From contig NZ_JAHCDK010000005.1 in NCBI RefSeq assembly GCF_018413465.1, positions 118,180-182,179 on the forward strand: a DNA stretch of 64,000 bases, given 5' to 3'. Positions 1-8,525 of the stretch are shown in pieces. Source of the DNA: Flavobacterium sp. CYK-55 (GTDB taxonomy: Bacteria; Bacteroidota; Bacteroidia; Flavobacteriales; Flavobacteriaceae). Each line of letters starts with the position of its first letter. Position 1 is the stretch's first letter. Under the pieces are notes generated by a model. It made no database searches. It was not told the DNA's origin and was given only the letters and a program-made list of their open reading frames with translations. The translations under genes were made by a program, and so were the position numbers.

Positions 1-87
1 CTTTTCCATAGGTGGTTTGGGCGAACTATAAGCAGATTTAGTTGGTCGTTTGCTAGGTCGTTTGTCTGAGCGATTGTTTTGGTTCAT
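1..87 (-). CDS. N-terminus of probable rRNA pseudouridine synthase (partial)
   Basis: Only the first 29 codons are in the window and the gene continues past the left edge. The visible peptide begins MNQNNRSDKRPSKRP and is a basic, low-complexity tail rich in Arg, Lys, Pro and Ser. In Flavobacterium, a pseudouridine synthase of the RsuA/RluB family with such a disordered basic leader commonly sits next to the prenyltransferase and mevalonate genes found here; that is the only basis for the call, since no catalytic domain is visible. It has its own -7 box (102-109) in the gap after the prenyltransferase gene. Any basic-tailed RNA-binding protein would fit the visible part equally well. Confidence 0.5.
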   Translation of the reverse strand, partial: MNQNNRSDKRPSKRPTKSAYSSPKPPMEK

Positions 88-101
88 GACGAAATTTTCG
101 G

Positions 102-109
102 CAAAGATA
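102..109 (-). promoter_or_regulatory. Promoter -7 box for the left-edge gene
   Basis: On the minus strand this reads TATCTTTG, a full match to the Bacteroidota -7 consensus TAnnTTTG. It lies 15 bases upstream of the ATG at 87 and inside the 47-base gap after the prenyltransferase stop codon, so the left-edge gene can be transcribed on its own. Confidence 0.6.
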
Positions 110-134
110 GCTTTTATTTCGGGCCGCGCTGATA

Positions 135-1091
135 TTAAATGGTTTGCAGCAGTCTTTTTCCGTGAATCAGAACCATCGGATCAATGAGCACAATGCAGCA
201 AACGCCAGCCACAATTAAAAACTTGAGCAGGTTGTGCAGTAGCAAATAATCTTCACGCTGCTGGCTTTTCCAGAGTTTTAAACAGAAGAAAATCATCACC
301 ATAAAACCGGCATAGAAATACAAATCCATATACCCAACATCAAAAATATTGACCAAGAAATACACTGGAACAATAGTCAGTATCAACAATAAAGTAATGG
401 CTGTTTTAGATGTTTTTTCACCAAAAAGTACTGGTATGGTTCGGTAGCCGTTGGCCAAATCTCCTTTGATATTTTCTAAGTCTTTGATCATTTCGCGCAC
501 GAGCAAAAGCAAAAACAAAAACACAGCATGACTAAAAATAACCGCAAAATCATTTCGGTGGTTTTCAAGTTCGTAGAGCGGAAGTCGGTAATAATAAAAA
601 AGTAAGATGCCAAAAAATGGATAAATCGCCAAAAATGATGCGATCAAGTTTGAGAACATCGCGTATTTTTTTCGTTTGTGCGAATAAAGCCAAATCATAA
701 AAATGTAACTCGCAAAGAACAAACTCGCGCGCCACGAAACCAAGAAAGCCAATAAAACCGACAGAAAATTTAAAGAAAAATAAACCTGCAATTTGGTTTT
801 TTGACTCACCAATCGATCAAGCATTGATTTGTTGGGGCGATTGATCAAATCTTTCTGACTGTCGTAAAAACTATTGATGATGTAGCCCGAAGCAATGGCC
901 ATTGATGAAGCCAAAACCACTACAAATAATCTGTAATCGAGTAAAATAGACAGCGCGCTTTTGCCCGGCGCCAAAATAAAAATGGCCGATAAGTATTGCG
1001 CGATAACAATAATAGGAATGTTGTAGCCGCGCACCACCGAAAACAAACTGACAATTTTCATCAGAAACAATCGTTTTCTTCGGCTGAGCAT
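135..1091 (-). CDS. UbiA-family prenyltransferase (geranylgeranylglycerol-phosphate geranylgeranyltransferase-like)
   Basis: This is an integral-membrane aromatic/glycerol prenyltransferase of the UbiA superfamily, 318 aa, with about eight to nine hydrophobic segments. The first Asp-rich motif is the segment NSFYDSQKDLINRPNKS (about residues 68-84) and the second is REMIKDLENIKGD (about 199-211), the pair that binds Mg-diphosphate of the prenyl donor. Flavobacterial homologues are usually named geranylgeranylglycerol-phosphate geranylgeranyltransferase, but the acceptor is unproven and could be a quinone precursor. It follows mevalonate kinase with a 24-base gap, which fits use of isoprenoid products from the same operon. 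A second start at Met11 (1061) is possible; the longer one is kept because the extra residues are a plausible basic N-terminus. Confidence 0.85.
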   Translation of the reverse strand: MLSRRKRLFLMKIVSLFSVVRGYNIPIIVIAQYLSAIFILAPGKSALSILLDYRLFVVVLASSMAIASGYIINSFYDSQKDLINRPNKSMLDRLVSQKTKLQVYFSLNFLSVLLAFLVSWRASLFFASYIFMIWLYSHKRKKYAMFSNLIASFLAIYPFFGILLFYYYRLPLYELENHRNDFAVIFSHAVFLFLLLLVREMIKDLENIKGDLANGYRTIPVLFGEKTSKTAITLLLILTIVPVYFLVNIFDVGYMDLYFYAGFMVMIFFCLKLWKSQQREDYLLLHNLLKFLIVAGVCCIVLIDPMVLIHGKRLLQTI

Positions 1092-1115
1092 AAGGGGAAT
1101 TTTCCGGAGTTGATT

Positions 1116-2054
1116 TTAGAATTGGTAAACGACCTCTAATTTGTAATCTTTGAGCGAAGCTTTGGCTTTTTCTAAATCTTCGGTAAAACCAAGAATATAG
1201 CCGCCGCCGCCAGAACCGCAAAGTTTTAAATAATAATCGTTGGTGTCAATACCTTTTTGCCAAATGCCGTGAAATTCTTCGGGAATCATTGGTTTGAAAT
1301 GGTTGAGTACCACTTTTGAAAGTTTTTTGGTGTTGGAGAAAAGTGATTTCATGTCGCCACCCAAAAAGTTCTCAACGCAAGCATCGGTATATTTGACAAA
1401 CTGATTTTTGAGCATGCTTCTAAATCCTTGATCTTTGAGGTTCTCCATGAAAATGTTGACCATTGGAGCGGTTTCGCCTACAATGCCTGAATCGAGCAAA
1501 AACACGGCGCCTTTTCCGGTAAGACTTTGAGTTGGAATTCCGGTAGCTTCAATGTTGTCTTTAGAATTGATCAAAATCGGAATGCTCAAATAACTGTTGA
1601 GCGGGTCAAGGCCGGAGCTTTTTCCGTGGAAAAACGATTCCATTTGACCAAATATATTTTTGAGTTGTAAGAGTTTCTCACGGGTAAGATTCTCTAAAAC
1701 AGTGATTTTATTTTTAGCGTATTTGTCGTAAATCGCAGCTACTAAAGCACCACTACTGCCCACGCCATAACCCTGCGGAATACTTGAATCGAAATACATG
1801 CCTTGTGCAATATCAGCTTTCAAGGCCTCAATTTCAAACTGAACCAATTCAGGTTGCTCTGATTGCAAAGTTTCTAAATGTGAGGCAAATCGTTGAAGAT
1901 TTTGATTGGAACGAACCGCATCAGCCGAAGTGTTTCCGTCTAATTTAAGCGCTCCGTTGTAGAAGTTATAAGGAATTGATAAACCTTTTGAATCTTTGAT
2001 GATTCCGTATTCTCCGAAGAGAAGAATTTTTGAGTAAAAAAGTGGTCCTTTCAT
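1116..2054 (-). CDS. Mevalonate kinase (GHMP kinase family)
   Basis: A 312-aa cytosolic GHMP-superfamily kinase that should phosphorylate mevalonate with ATP. The N-terminus MKGPLFYSKILLFGEYGI carries the KxLLFGEY pattern seen in mevalonate kinases. The ATP-binding glycine/serine loop is SIPQGYGVGSSGAL (residues 91-104). The third GHMP motif is LCGSGGGGYILGF near the C-terminus (about 278-290). It lies between diphosphomevalonate decarboxylase and the UbiA prenyltransferase on the same strand, so the three probably share a transcript. No promoter-like TAnnTTTG is seen in the 88 bases upstream, which also supports cotranscription with the decarboxylase gene. Another GHMP kinase such as phosphomevalonate kinase is a less likely reading. 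Confidence 0.85.
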   Translation of the reverse strand: MKGPLFYSKILLFGEYGIIKDSKGLSIPYNFYNGALKLDGNTSADAVRSNQNLQRFASHLETLQSEQPELVQFEIEALKADIAQGMYFDSSIPQGYGVGSSGALVAAIYDKYAKNKITVLENLTREKLLQLKNIFGQMESFFHGKSSGLDPLNSYLSIPILINSKDNIEATGIPTQSLTGKGAVFLLDSGIVGETAPMVNIFMENLKDQGFRSMLKNQFVKYTDACVENFLGGDMKSLFSNTKKLSKVVLNHFKPMIPEEFHGIWQKGIDTNDYYLKLCGSGGGGYILGFTEDLEKAKASLKDYKLEVVYQF

Positions 2055-2142
2055 TCTTTTTAGACAATTAGCAACTCAATGGATATTATTCTTTATGGAG
2101 CAATAACGCTATAGGTAATATTATGTTGTGGTCATGACTGAA

Positions 2143-3258
2143 CTAGCCAATACGTTGACTTCCATCGCCAACAACGTCACAAATATACTGACCATTTTGA
2201 CAATAGCCAACTAATTCGTTCTGAATAAATTGTAAAACTTCTTCGCGAACGTTTTCGGGATATAAAATATGTACGTTGGCGCCTGCATCTAGAGTAAAAC
2301 CTACCGGAATTTTGGTTTGATTTCTAAAGTTCCAAATACGATTGATCACTTCTAAAGTATTGGGATGCATCAAGATAAAATACGGAACCGAGGTCATCAT
2401 CATGGCGTGCAAAGTAAGCGCTTCGCTTTCTATAATCGTGATGAATTTTTCTAAATCGCCGTTCTGTAAAACGGTTTTTAAAGCCGAGAGATTTTCATGG
2501 GCTTGTTCAAATCTTTTATGAGCAAACGCATGTCCGTGCATTAAATCATGTCCGGCGGTACTCGATACTTTTTTCTCGCCGCGATCCACGAGCAAAATGG
2601 TGTCTTGATAATTTTTAAAGTTCGGATGAATCGCCTCTGAAAATGCCACGCCGAATAAATCAGAACTGTCGTGAATTTCGGTGTGTTTTCCCCAAACCAC
2701 GGCTTGACCTTTGATGCTTCGGCATGCGCTTCCGGAGCCCAATCGCGCCAAAAACGATGCTTTTTTATAAAAATAATCATCGGTCGTTTCTGGGTTGAGT
2801 GCGCGTTCTAAGCTCATGATATTCATCGATAAGGCAGCCATTCCTGAGGCCGAAGAAGCAATGCCCGAGCTGTGCGGAAAGGTATTTTGAGTGTCAATGC
2901 TCAGATGAAAATCTTTGAGATAGGGGCAATAGATTTCAATGCGCTCTAAAAACTTTTGAATTTTGGGTTTGAAATCTTCTTTGGGTTGCCCTTCAAAAAG
3001 CAAATCAAAAGCGAAATTTTCGTCTGGAATTTTTCTTTCAAAAGCCACAGAAGTAATCGTTTTGCAATTACTCAAAGTAAAACTCAACGACGGATTGGCC
3101 GGAATCTGGCTCATGGGCAAACCATCAGTATCCAAATGATTTTCTAATTTCCCCCAGTATTTGACCAGTGCAATATTACTCGGTGCGCTCCAACAAAACT
3201 CAGCTGATTTTATATCAGAATCAAATCTTGGAGCCATAAAATCCTTTTGTGTGTGCAT
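2143..3258 (-). CDS. mvaD: Diphosphomevalonate decarboxylase
   Basis: A 371-aa GHMP-fold enzyme that converts mevalonate 5-diphosphate to isopentenyl diphosphate with ATP. The family signature SAPSNIALVKYWGK is at residues 24-37, the ATP loop SGIASSASGMAAL is at 131-143, and the C-terminal segment TLDAGANVHILYP (about 322-334) contains the expected catalytic aspartate. Length is somewhat above the usual 320-350 aa, with a polar N-terminal extension of about 20 residues. It heads the minus-strand operon mvaD, mevalonate kinase, prenyltransferase and has a perfect TAnnTTTG promoter box. Other mevalonate-pathway genes (HMG-CoA reductase, phosphomevalonate kinase) are not in this window. Confidence 0.92.
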   Translation of the reverse strand: MHTQKDFMAPRFDSDIKSAEFCWSAPSNIALVKYWGKLENHLDTDGLPMSQIPANPSLSFTLSNCKTITSVAFERKIPDENFAFDLLFEGQPKEDFKPKIQKFLERIEIYCPYLKDFHLSIDTQNTFPHSSGIASSASGMAALSMNIMSLERALNPETTDDYFYKKASFLARLGSGSACRSIKGQAVVWGKHTEIHDSSDLFGVAFSEAIHPNFKNYQDTILLVDRGEKKVSSTAGHDLMHGHAFAHKRFEQAHENLSALKTVLQNGDLEKFITIIESEALTLHAMMMTSVPYFILMHPNTLEVINRIWNFRNQTKIPVGFTLDAGANVHILYPENVREEVLQFIQNELVGYCQNGQYICDVVGDGSQRIG

Positions 3259-3272
3259 CGATTATTTTTTGC

Positions 3273-3280
3273 CAAAGATA
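3273..3280 (-). promoter_or_regulatory. Promoter -7 box of the mevalonate operon
   Basis: The minus strand reads TATCTTTG, a perfect TAnnTTTG box, 14 bases upstream of the mvaD start. It is arranged back-to-back with the tspO promoter in a 92-base divergent intergenic region. Confidence 0.65.
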
Positions 3281-3330
3281 CTTTTTTTCACAACGGTAAA
3301 AAACCAACAAACAAGTTGTATTGAAATCTG

Positions 3331-3338
3331 TACTTTTG
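3331..3338 (+). promoter_or_regulatory. Promoter -7 box of tspO
   Basis: The plus strand reads TACTTTTG, a perfect TAnnTTTG box, 12 bases upstream of the chosen tspO ATG at 3351. The short leader this implies supports the downstream ATG over one at 3321, which would lie upstream of the -7 box and could not be on the transcript. Confidence 0.6.
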
Positions 3339-3350
3339 AAAAAAAATCAT

Positions 3351-3827
3351 ATGAATCGATATCTTAAAATTGCTGTTTTTGTAGCCACTTGTCTTACCGT
3401 TGGATATTTTTCCGGCATGGCTACACGCAGTTCTGTCACTACTTGGTATCCGCTTTTAGAAAAACCCTTTTTTAATCCGCCGGCTTGGATTTTTGCACCC
3501 GTTTGGAGTTTGCTCTACATGTTTATGGGTGTTGCTGCCGGCAAAGTTTGGCAAAGAGTTGATTTTGAAAAGCAAGCGGTTCAAAAAGCACTTCTTTTCT
3601 TTTGGATTCAACTTGCGCTGAATGCTTTATGGTCTGTGCTGTTTTTTTATTGGCAAAACCCTTTTTTGGCCATGATAGAATTGTTGCTGCTTTGGTTGAT
3701 GATTTATGAAACCTACCTCAAATTTAAAGGCATTGACAAAGTTTCGGGTTATTTAATGTTGCCGTATTTGGCTTGGGTATCTTTTGCCGGATTGCTCAAT
3801 GCGTCTATTTGGTGGCTCAATAAATAA
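3351..3827 (+). CDS. tspO: TspO/MBR family membrane protein (translocator protein)
   Basis: A 158-aa five-helix membrane protein of the TspO/peripheral benzodiazepine receptor family, which binds porphyrins and sterol-like ligands. Family features visible are the Trp/Pro-rich segment FFNPPAWIFAPVWSLLYMFMG (about residues 37-57), the helix ending LALNALWSVLFF and the C-terminal segment LLNASIWWLN. The start MNRYLKIAVF is chosen because the promoter box lies between it and an upstream in-frame ATG. It is divergent from mvaD and convergent with the next gene, from which it is separated by a hairpin. Its physiological role in Bacteroidota is not established, so none is assigned here. Confidence 0.92.
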   Translation: MNRYLKIAVFVATCLTVGYFSGMATRSSVTTWYPLLEKPFFNPPAWIFAPVWSLLYMFMGVAAGKVWQRVDFEKQAVQKALLFFWIQLALNALWSVLFFYWQNPFLAMIELLLLWLMIYETYLKFKGIDKVSGYLMLPYLAWVSFAGLLNASIWWLNK

Positions 3828-3829
3828 AA

Positions 3830-3854
3830 AATCTCATCTTTTTGGGATGAGATT
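3830..3854. terminator. Bidirectional terminator between tspO and the T9SS adhesin-like gene
   Basis: A perfect 9-bp stem (AATCTCATC / GATGAGATT) with a 7-base loop fills the 37-base convergent gap. Read on the minus strand, the stem is followed by TTTTTATTTA, a good U-run for the T9SS gene ending at 3865. The plus-strand U-run is weaker, so it is mainly a terminator for the minus-strand gene. Confidence 0.8.
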
Positions 3855-3864
3855 CTTAAAGATT

Positions 3865-6531
3865 TTATTGTACAACTAACTTCTTGACTTGTTTGAAATC
3901 GTTTTGCGTTGTAATAGAAACCAGATAAACACCTTGCGATAAATTTGAAATATCAAGTGTTTGCTGACTATCTTTTATGTTTGTTTTGCGATAGACGGTT
4001 TTTCCTAACAAATCGGTTAACTCAATTTCTTTAATAAGATCAGTTGTTTTTGAAAGCTCAATCTGTATCAAACCATTTGCAGGGTTCGGATAGATGCTCC
4101 AATTTTCATCTGTAAACTGATGGTTGGCCAAAGCATTTACGAAAGTAGTTTTGGCTTCTTCGGTTATAATCGGCGGATTGGTATCAAAGAAGATGCTCGC
4201 CAAATTACTGATAACGGTATTGACTTGATAACCCGGACGCGGTTTGATCAAAAACACCAACTGACCTTTGCTCAATTCTTCACTCTGTGATTGTGGTTTT
4301 AGTTGAATATTATTAAAACTCCATGACAATTGATTGTTGATTCTTTGCATGGTGTAATTATGCGTAGCACTCACCATACGTAGAGTTTGCTCGTCAAGTA
4401 ATTCACTTAAAATATCTACCACGCGTACGTTAATAGCATTGGCTGTTCCGGTATTTTGAAAACGAATGGTATATTGAAGATAATCTGAATTGTCAAAATC
4501 TGAAATCAAAATTTGACCGCCATGAACTTCCATTTTGTCGTTCGGATCATAAGATGCGACAACTGCTTCAGTAAGTGTTTGGGTATTATTGTCAAGATTA
4601 GCATCAGAAGCAGCAGTAGATATTTGTACAGAGTTGGTTACAAAATCCCAGATATTGACCGTTGGAATCGTTGGTACACTCAAAGCTACATCAATCGTTT
4701 TGGTTTGAAACGGCGCCAAATTTGTAAAATCATAGCTAAACCCTGTCGGGGTATAAACAAGACCAAATTGCGAAACACTACTGATGGTCAGAAGAGGATC
4801 TTTAGTAAAAGTTATGGTTCCAGAAACAATGGAATTTCCGTCGTTTTTATAAATAATACGCACCACATAGTTCATGCCCGGAACCGGAGCGTTTACTGAA
4901 CTCAATCCTACAGAAGGCTCTACATATGCTCCGCCTATAGGTATAATCGGAAAATATATAGTTTGTACACCTTGATCAACAGCAACATTCAAATTGCTAT
5001 AGGTAGCCGAAGAAGTATAATGTGTTGCATATTCTGGGTAAACCTGATAGCTAAAATCATAACTGTTGGCCGGGTTTGAATCGAATAAATCATATTTGCC
5101 CGTTGGCGAACTCACATGAACCACCTCTGAGGTATCGTTTATCTGATAGTCAAAAGTTCCATGTGGATAATTAAACTCATTGACATCTTTCACACCGTTA
5201 TTATCTAAATCAACAAAAGCTATCAATTGGAGTTTGTCTGCGCAAGCTGTTCTACCAGAACCGGGTTGATCAAAATTAGTTTGGGTTAACCTGATGTATC
5301 CGGGTTGATTGCTAAAGTTGGTAATCAATAGCTTATAGTACTGACCGGCAATAGCGTTAGGGATACTTAAAGTTTCAACATAATTAGCACTGTAACTACA
5401 ATCGGTAATGTTTCCGAACGGATAAAAAGTTGGGTTACTACTATTATTTGGGCAAGTCGGACAATCAACAAAATCAATTTGACCACAATTGTCAACATCG
5501 GTAAAAGGACCCCAAGCCACAAAGTCAACATCCATATTATTTCCGGATGGATTACCACTCGTGTCAAAAGTTGTGTTTTGGAAAATCTGATATTGAAGCG
5601 GACCTGATTCGGTTACTTTTAAGGTAATATACTTTGGATTAGGAGCAGAGCCCAAACAAGCAACTTGACCCGTTGAAAAAACATTGGTTACATTTTCAAA
5701 AATATAGGGGTCATTCGGATTGCTACCACAAAAAAGTTCACTGTTAGGGCAGTCGCTTACTGATTTTATACACAGATCAAAAGTTGAAATTTGTAGCGAT
5801 GCTGTATTGCTCCAAGTGCGGATGTAATATTCTTGTCCTGCTGTAAATGAAGAGAAATCCATTCCACTGGTGCCGGCGTTGGTACAACCAATGTAGGCTA
5901 AGTTGTCCGGGCTACCCATATATACCGCCATTGAAATAGATGAATTTCCGATAATAGTTACAACATGTCTAGTGTTTGAAGCTGTAAATTTATACCAAAC
6001 ATCATTGATGGCCGCGCCACAGGTTGGATCAGCAATGCTTGAATTTGACGCTCCAGAAATCACACATGAATTGACATTAAAACAAGTCACCCCTGAATTG
6101 ACTGCCAATTGAATAGCTTGTCCCGGATTGTCATTAAGTGAATGTGTATAAAAAACCGGAATACTTGCGCCTAAAATCCAATCGCTCTTAGTATCATCAC
6201 TACAAACTGATCGAACGTAAAAATAGTAAGCATCTCCCGCAACTAAATTTACTGCTGTATATGATGTTGTTGTGGTTGTTTGACCTATTTGTTCAGCTGC
6301 AGGCGCATTGTTATTGCCTTGCACAATAACTTCCCAAGAAGTAGCACTATTGTCAGACCAAGTTAGCTGAACATTATTACTTCCGCTCACATAGGAATAA
6401 TTAAAACCGGTAGGAGCTGAACAAAGAAGTGTAGTTTTGTTTTGTGTTGGATGAATATTGTTGGAACTTGCTTGTGTAAAAGGCAAAAAAAACAAGCTCA
6501 ATAATAAGGTAAAGAGTAATCGGTTTTTCAT
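3865..6531 (-). CDS. Large T9SS-secreted surface protein with fibronectin III and conserved repeat domains
   Basis: An 888-aa exported protein. Residues 1-21 form a signal peptide (MKNRLLFTLLLSLFFLPFTQA). Residues about 38-130 look like a fibronectin type III domain (segment SATSWEVIVQG...YYFYVRSVC). A segment with the text DVWYKFTAS follows, typical of bacterial pre-peptidase-like beta-sandwich modules. The region about 660-800 (YDPNDKMEVHGG... through FFDTNPPI) matches the DUF11/DUF7619-like domain common in Bacteroidota surface proteins. The last about 75 residues start WSIYPNPANG and end VKKLVVQ, a type A T9SS sorting domain. It should therefore be cleaved and attached at the cell surface or released. 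No catalytic motif is seen; adhesion or matrix function is inference. Confidence 0.85.
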   Translation of the reverse strand: MKNRLLFTLLLSLFFLPFTQASSNNIHPTQNKTTLLCSAPTGFNYSYVSGSNNVQLTWSDNSATSWEVIVQGNNNAPAAEQIGQTTTTTSYTAVNLVAGDAYYFYVRSVCSDDTKSDWILGASIPVFYTHSLNDNPGQAIQLAVNSGVTCFNVNSCVISGASNSSIADPTCGAAINDVWYKFTASNTRHVVTIIGNSSISMAVYMGSPDNLAYIGCTNAGTSGMDFSSFTAGQEYYIRTWSNTASLQISTFDLCIKSVSDCPNSELFCGSNPNDPYIFENVTNVFSTGQVACLGSAPNPKYITLKVTESGPLQYQIFQNTTFDTSGNPSGNNMDVDFVAWGPFTDVDNCGQIDFVDCPTCPNNSSNPTFYPFGNITDCSYSANYVETLSIPNAIAGQYYKLLITNFSNQPGYIRLTQTNFDQPGSGRTACADKLQLIAFVDLDNNGVKDVNEFNYPHGTFDYQINDTSEVVHVSSPTGKYDLFDSNPANSYDFSYQVYPEYATHYTSSATYSNLNVAVDQGVQTIYFPIIPIGGAYVEPSVGLSSVNAPVPGMNYVVRIIYKNDGNSIVSGTITFTKDPLLTISSVSQFGLVYTPTGFSYDFTNLAPFQTKTIDVALSVPTIPTVNIWDFVTNSVQISTAASDANLDNNTQTLTEAVVASYDPNDKMEVHGGQILISDFDNSDYLQYTIRFQNTGTANAINVRVVDILSELLDEQTLRMVSATHNYTMQRINNQLSWSFNNIQLKPQSQSEELSKGQLVFLIKPRPGYQVNTVISNLASIFFDTNPPIITEEAKTTFVNALANHQFTDENWSIYPNPANGLIQIELSKTTDLIKEIELTDLLGKTVYRKTNIKDSQQTLDISNLSQGVYLVSITTQNDFKQVKKLVVQ

Positions 6532-6551
6532 AGCGGTTGGTTTTAGTCAAC

Positions 6552-6584
6552 CAAATATATTGATTTTTAAATAAGTAAATCAAA
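6552..6584 (-). promoter_or_regulatory. Promoter of the T9SS adhesin-like gene
   Basis: On the minus strand a TTTG box (6581-6584) is followed after 21 bases by TATATTTG (6552-6559), matching the -33/-7 architecture of Bacteroidota primary sigma factors. The -33 box overlaps the stop codon of the upstream flavoprotein gene. Confidence 0.65.
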
Positions 6585-7818
6585 TATTTTTAGCCACGAT
6601 AAATCCTCCGGTCCAAGCATTTTGAAAGTTAAATCCGCCGGTAATAGCGTCAATATTGAGAATTTCGCCCGCAAAGTATAAGTTTTCGTGCAGTTTACTC
6701 TGCATGGTTTTAAAGTTGATTTCCCTCAAATCGATTCCACCCGCAGTCACAAATTCTTCTTTAAAAGTGCTTTTTCCATTCACTTGAAAAACGCCGCCGA
6801 AAAGTTCTTGAGCGAGTTTTTTGATTTGATTTTTATTGAGGTCGGCCCATTTTTCATCCGCGTTAATTCCCGCAGCAAAGGTGAGTTTTTCCCACAAGCG
6901 ATTGGGCATTCTGATATCAATAGGCAAATTATTTGTCAAGGCAAACGGCGATTGTTTAGCAACAACTTTTTTAGCTAAATCTAATTTAAAAGTTTTGAGT
7001 ACATCTTCGGTGCTTTCAAAATCAAGGCCATTGAGCCAATTCACTTCAAGCGCAAATTGATAATTTTTGTCGGCCAAAATACGAGCGCCCCATGCCGAAA
7101 GTCGCAAAATACCCGGTCCGCTCATGCCCCAATGCGTAATCAGTAGCGGGCCCGAAGCATCAAGGTTTGTGCCTTTGACCTTTACTTGAGCCAAAGCCGA
7201 AAGCCCCATAAGCTCTTTAATGCGCGGATCTTTGATGTTAAACGTAAACAACGACGGAACTGGAGCAATAATAGAATGCCCCATTTTTTCAAGCAATTCC
7301 CAGATTTTCGGATTGCTTCCGGTAGCCATCACCAGTTGGTCACAGCTAAAATTTTGGTTCGGCGTATCAATCTTCCAATGTTTTTCTGATTTAAAAATCG
7401 ACTGTACACTTTGTCCGGTCAGGATGTCAATTTTGTTATTTTTGGCCGCTTCTAAAAAACAATCGATGATGGTTTGTGATGAATCTGAAGTTGGAAACAT
7501 GCGGCCATCATCTTCAATTTTTAAGGCAACGCCGTGTTTTTCAAACCATTCAATGGTATCGCCCGAGCAGAATTGATGAAACGGTCCGCGGAGTTCTTTT
7601 TCGCCACGCGGATAAAACCGAATCAGCTCATCGGGAACAAAACAAGCATGCGTGACATTGCAGCGTCCGCCGCCCGAAATGCGCACTTTTTCAAGTACAT
7701 TTTTGCCGCGTTCCAGAATCGCAATTCGCTTTTCAGGTTTTAACTCAGCGATGTTGATGGCTGTAAAAAAACCAGCGGCACCTCCGCCCACAACAATTAT
7801 ATCGTAATGTGATTTCAT
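6580..7818 (-). CDS. BaiN/HI0933-family FAD-dependent oxidoreductase
   Basis: A 412-aa soluble flavoprotein. The N-terminal dinucleotide-binding loop is VVGGGAAGFF (residues 9-18), followed by the family-specific segment RISGGGRCNVTH (46-57). The C-terminal part has the AGEILNIDAITGGFNFQNAWTGG pattern (about 385-407) typical of the HI0933/BaiN group, where it completes the FAD site. The substrate is unknown; members are often labelled NAD(P)/FAD-dependent oxidoreductase or aminoacetone oxidase-like. Its ATG overlaps the stop of the GDPD gene by 4 bases (ATGA), so the two are translationally coupled, though no shared pathway is obvious. Confidence 0.88.
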   Translation of the reverse strand: MKSHYDIIVVGGGAAGFFTAINIAELKPEKRIAILERGKNVLEKVRISGGGRCNVTHACFVPDELIRFYPRGEKELRGPFHQFCSGDTIEWFEKHGVALKIEDDGRMFPTSDSSQTIIDCFLEAAKNNKIDILTGQSVQSIFKSEKHWKIDTPNQNFSCDQLVMATGSNPKIWELLEKMGHSIIAPVPSLFTFNIKDPRIKELMGLSALAQVKVKGTNLDASGPLLITHWGMSGPGILRLSAWGARILADKNYQFALEVNWLNGLDFESTEDVLKTFKLDLAKKVVAKQSPFALTNNLPIDIRMPNRLWEKLTFAAGINADEKWADLNKNQIKKLAQELFGGVFQVNGKSTFKEEFVTAGGIDLREINFKTMQSKLHENLYFAGEILNIDAITGGFNFQNAWTGGFIVAKNI

Positions 7819-8498
7819 ATTCTATCCGGAAAATCGGTGATGATGGCATCAACGTTTAAACTTTTCATGCGTTCAATATCGGCGCTTTCATTAACGGTCC
7901 AAGTGTGAATTTGATAACCGTTTTCACGAATTTTCAAAACCGTTTCATCAGTTAGATAACGGTGGTTCGGATGGATACTCAGCGCCTGAATGCTTTGGGC
8001 AAAATCAATGGCCGCGTCAATATTTTTTTCGGTCAAAACACCCAACTGAATATCAGCATTCATTGCTCGGACAAGCTTGAGTATATTCCAATCAAAACTC
8101 GAAACCAAAATATTTGAATCACTTCTTCCGGATTTTATTTCCTGTGAAATTAAACGAACAACGGCCTCAGTAGCTTTTGAATCTTTAATTTCAATGTTGA
8201 TTAAAATTTCATTCGGACATTCGCTAAAAACTTCAGCCAAAGTGGGAATCTCGTGTGTTTTGTCAATGGTCAGTTTTTTTAAATCAGCCGAAGTATAATT
8301 TGAAATAGCACCCAAACCGTTGGTCATTCTGTCTAAAGTTTCATCGTGAAAAACAACGACACAACCATCAGCGCTCAAATGAACATCGAGTTCAATACCG
8401 TGAACACCTAATTCAAAAGCCTTTCTAAATGAAACGATGGTGTTTTCAGGCAAATGTCCGGCGGCTCCGCGATGTCCGATGATGCGTGGTTGATTCAT
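7815..8498 (-). CDS. Glycerophosphodiester phosphodiesterase
   Basis: A 227-aa TIM-barrel GDPD enzyme that hydrolyses glycerophosphodiesters to glycerol 3-phosphate and an alcohol. The signature HRGAAGHLPENT lies at residues 9-20, the metal ligands ELDVH at 36-40 and the catalytic HDETLDR at 51-57. The C-terminal TWTVNESADIERM (about 200-212) and IITDFPD are also typical. There is no signal peptide, so a cytosolic location is likely. It is first in a two-gene operon with the BaiN-type gene. No full TAnnTTTG box is visible just upstream. Confidence 0.92.
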   Translation of the reverse strand: MNQPRIIGHRGAAGHLPENTIVSFRKAFELGVHGIELDVHLSADGCVVVFHDETLDRMTNGLGAISNYTSADLKKLTIDKTHEIPTLAEVFSECPNEILINIEIKDSKATEAVVRLISQEIKSGRSDSNILVSSFDWNILKLVRAMNADIQLGVLTEKNIDAAIDFAQSIQALSIHPNHRYLTDETVLKIRENGYQIHTWTVNESADIERMKSLNVDAIITDFPDRI

Positions 8499-8525
8499 AC
8501 TTTTAACTAAGCGGTAAAACTAAAA

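Noticed and set aside
871..1221. 116-codon open frame on the minus strand
   Set aside because: It overlaps the UbiA-type gene and mevalonate kinase in another frame and has no family features.
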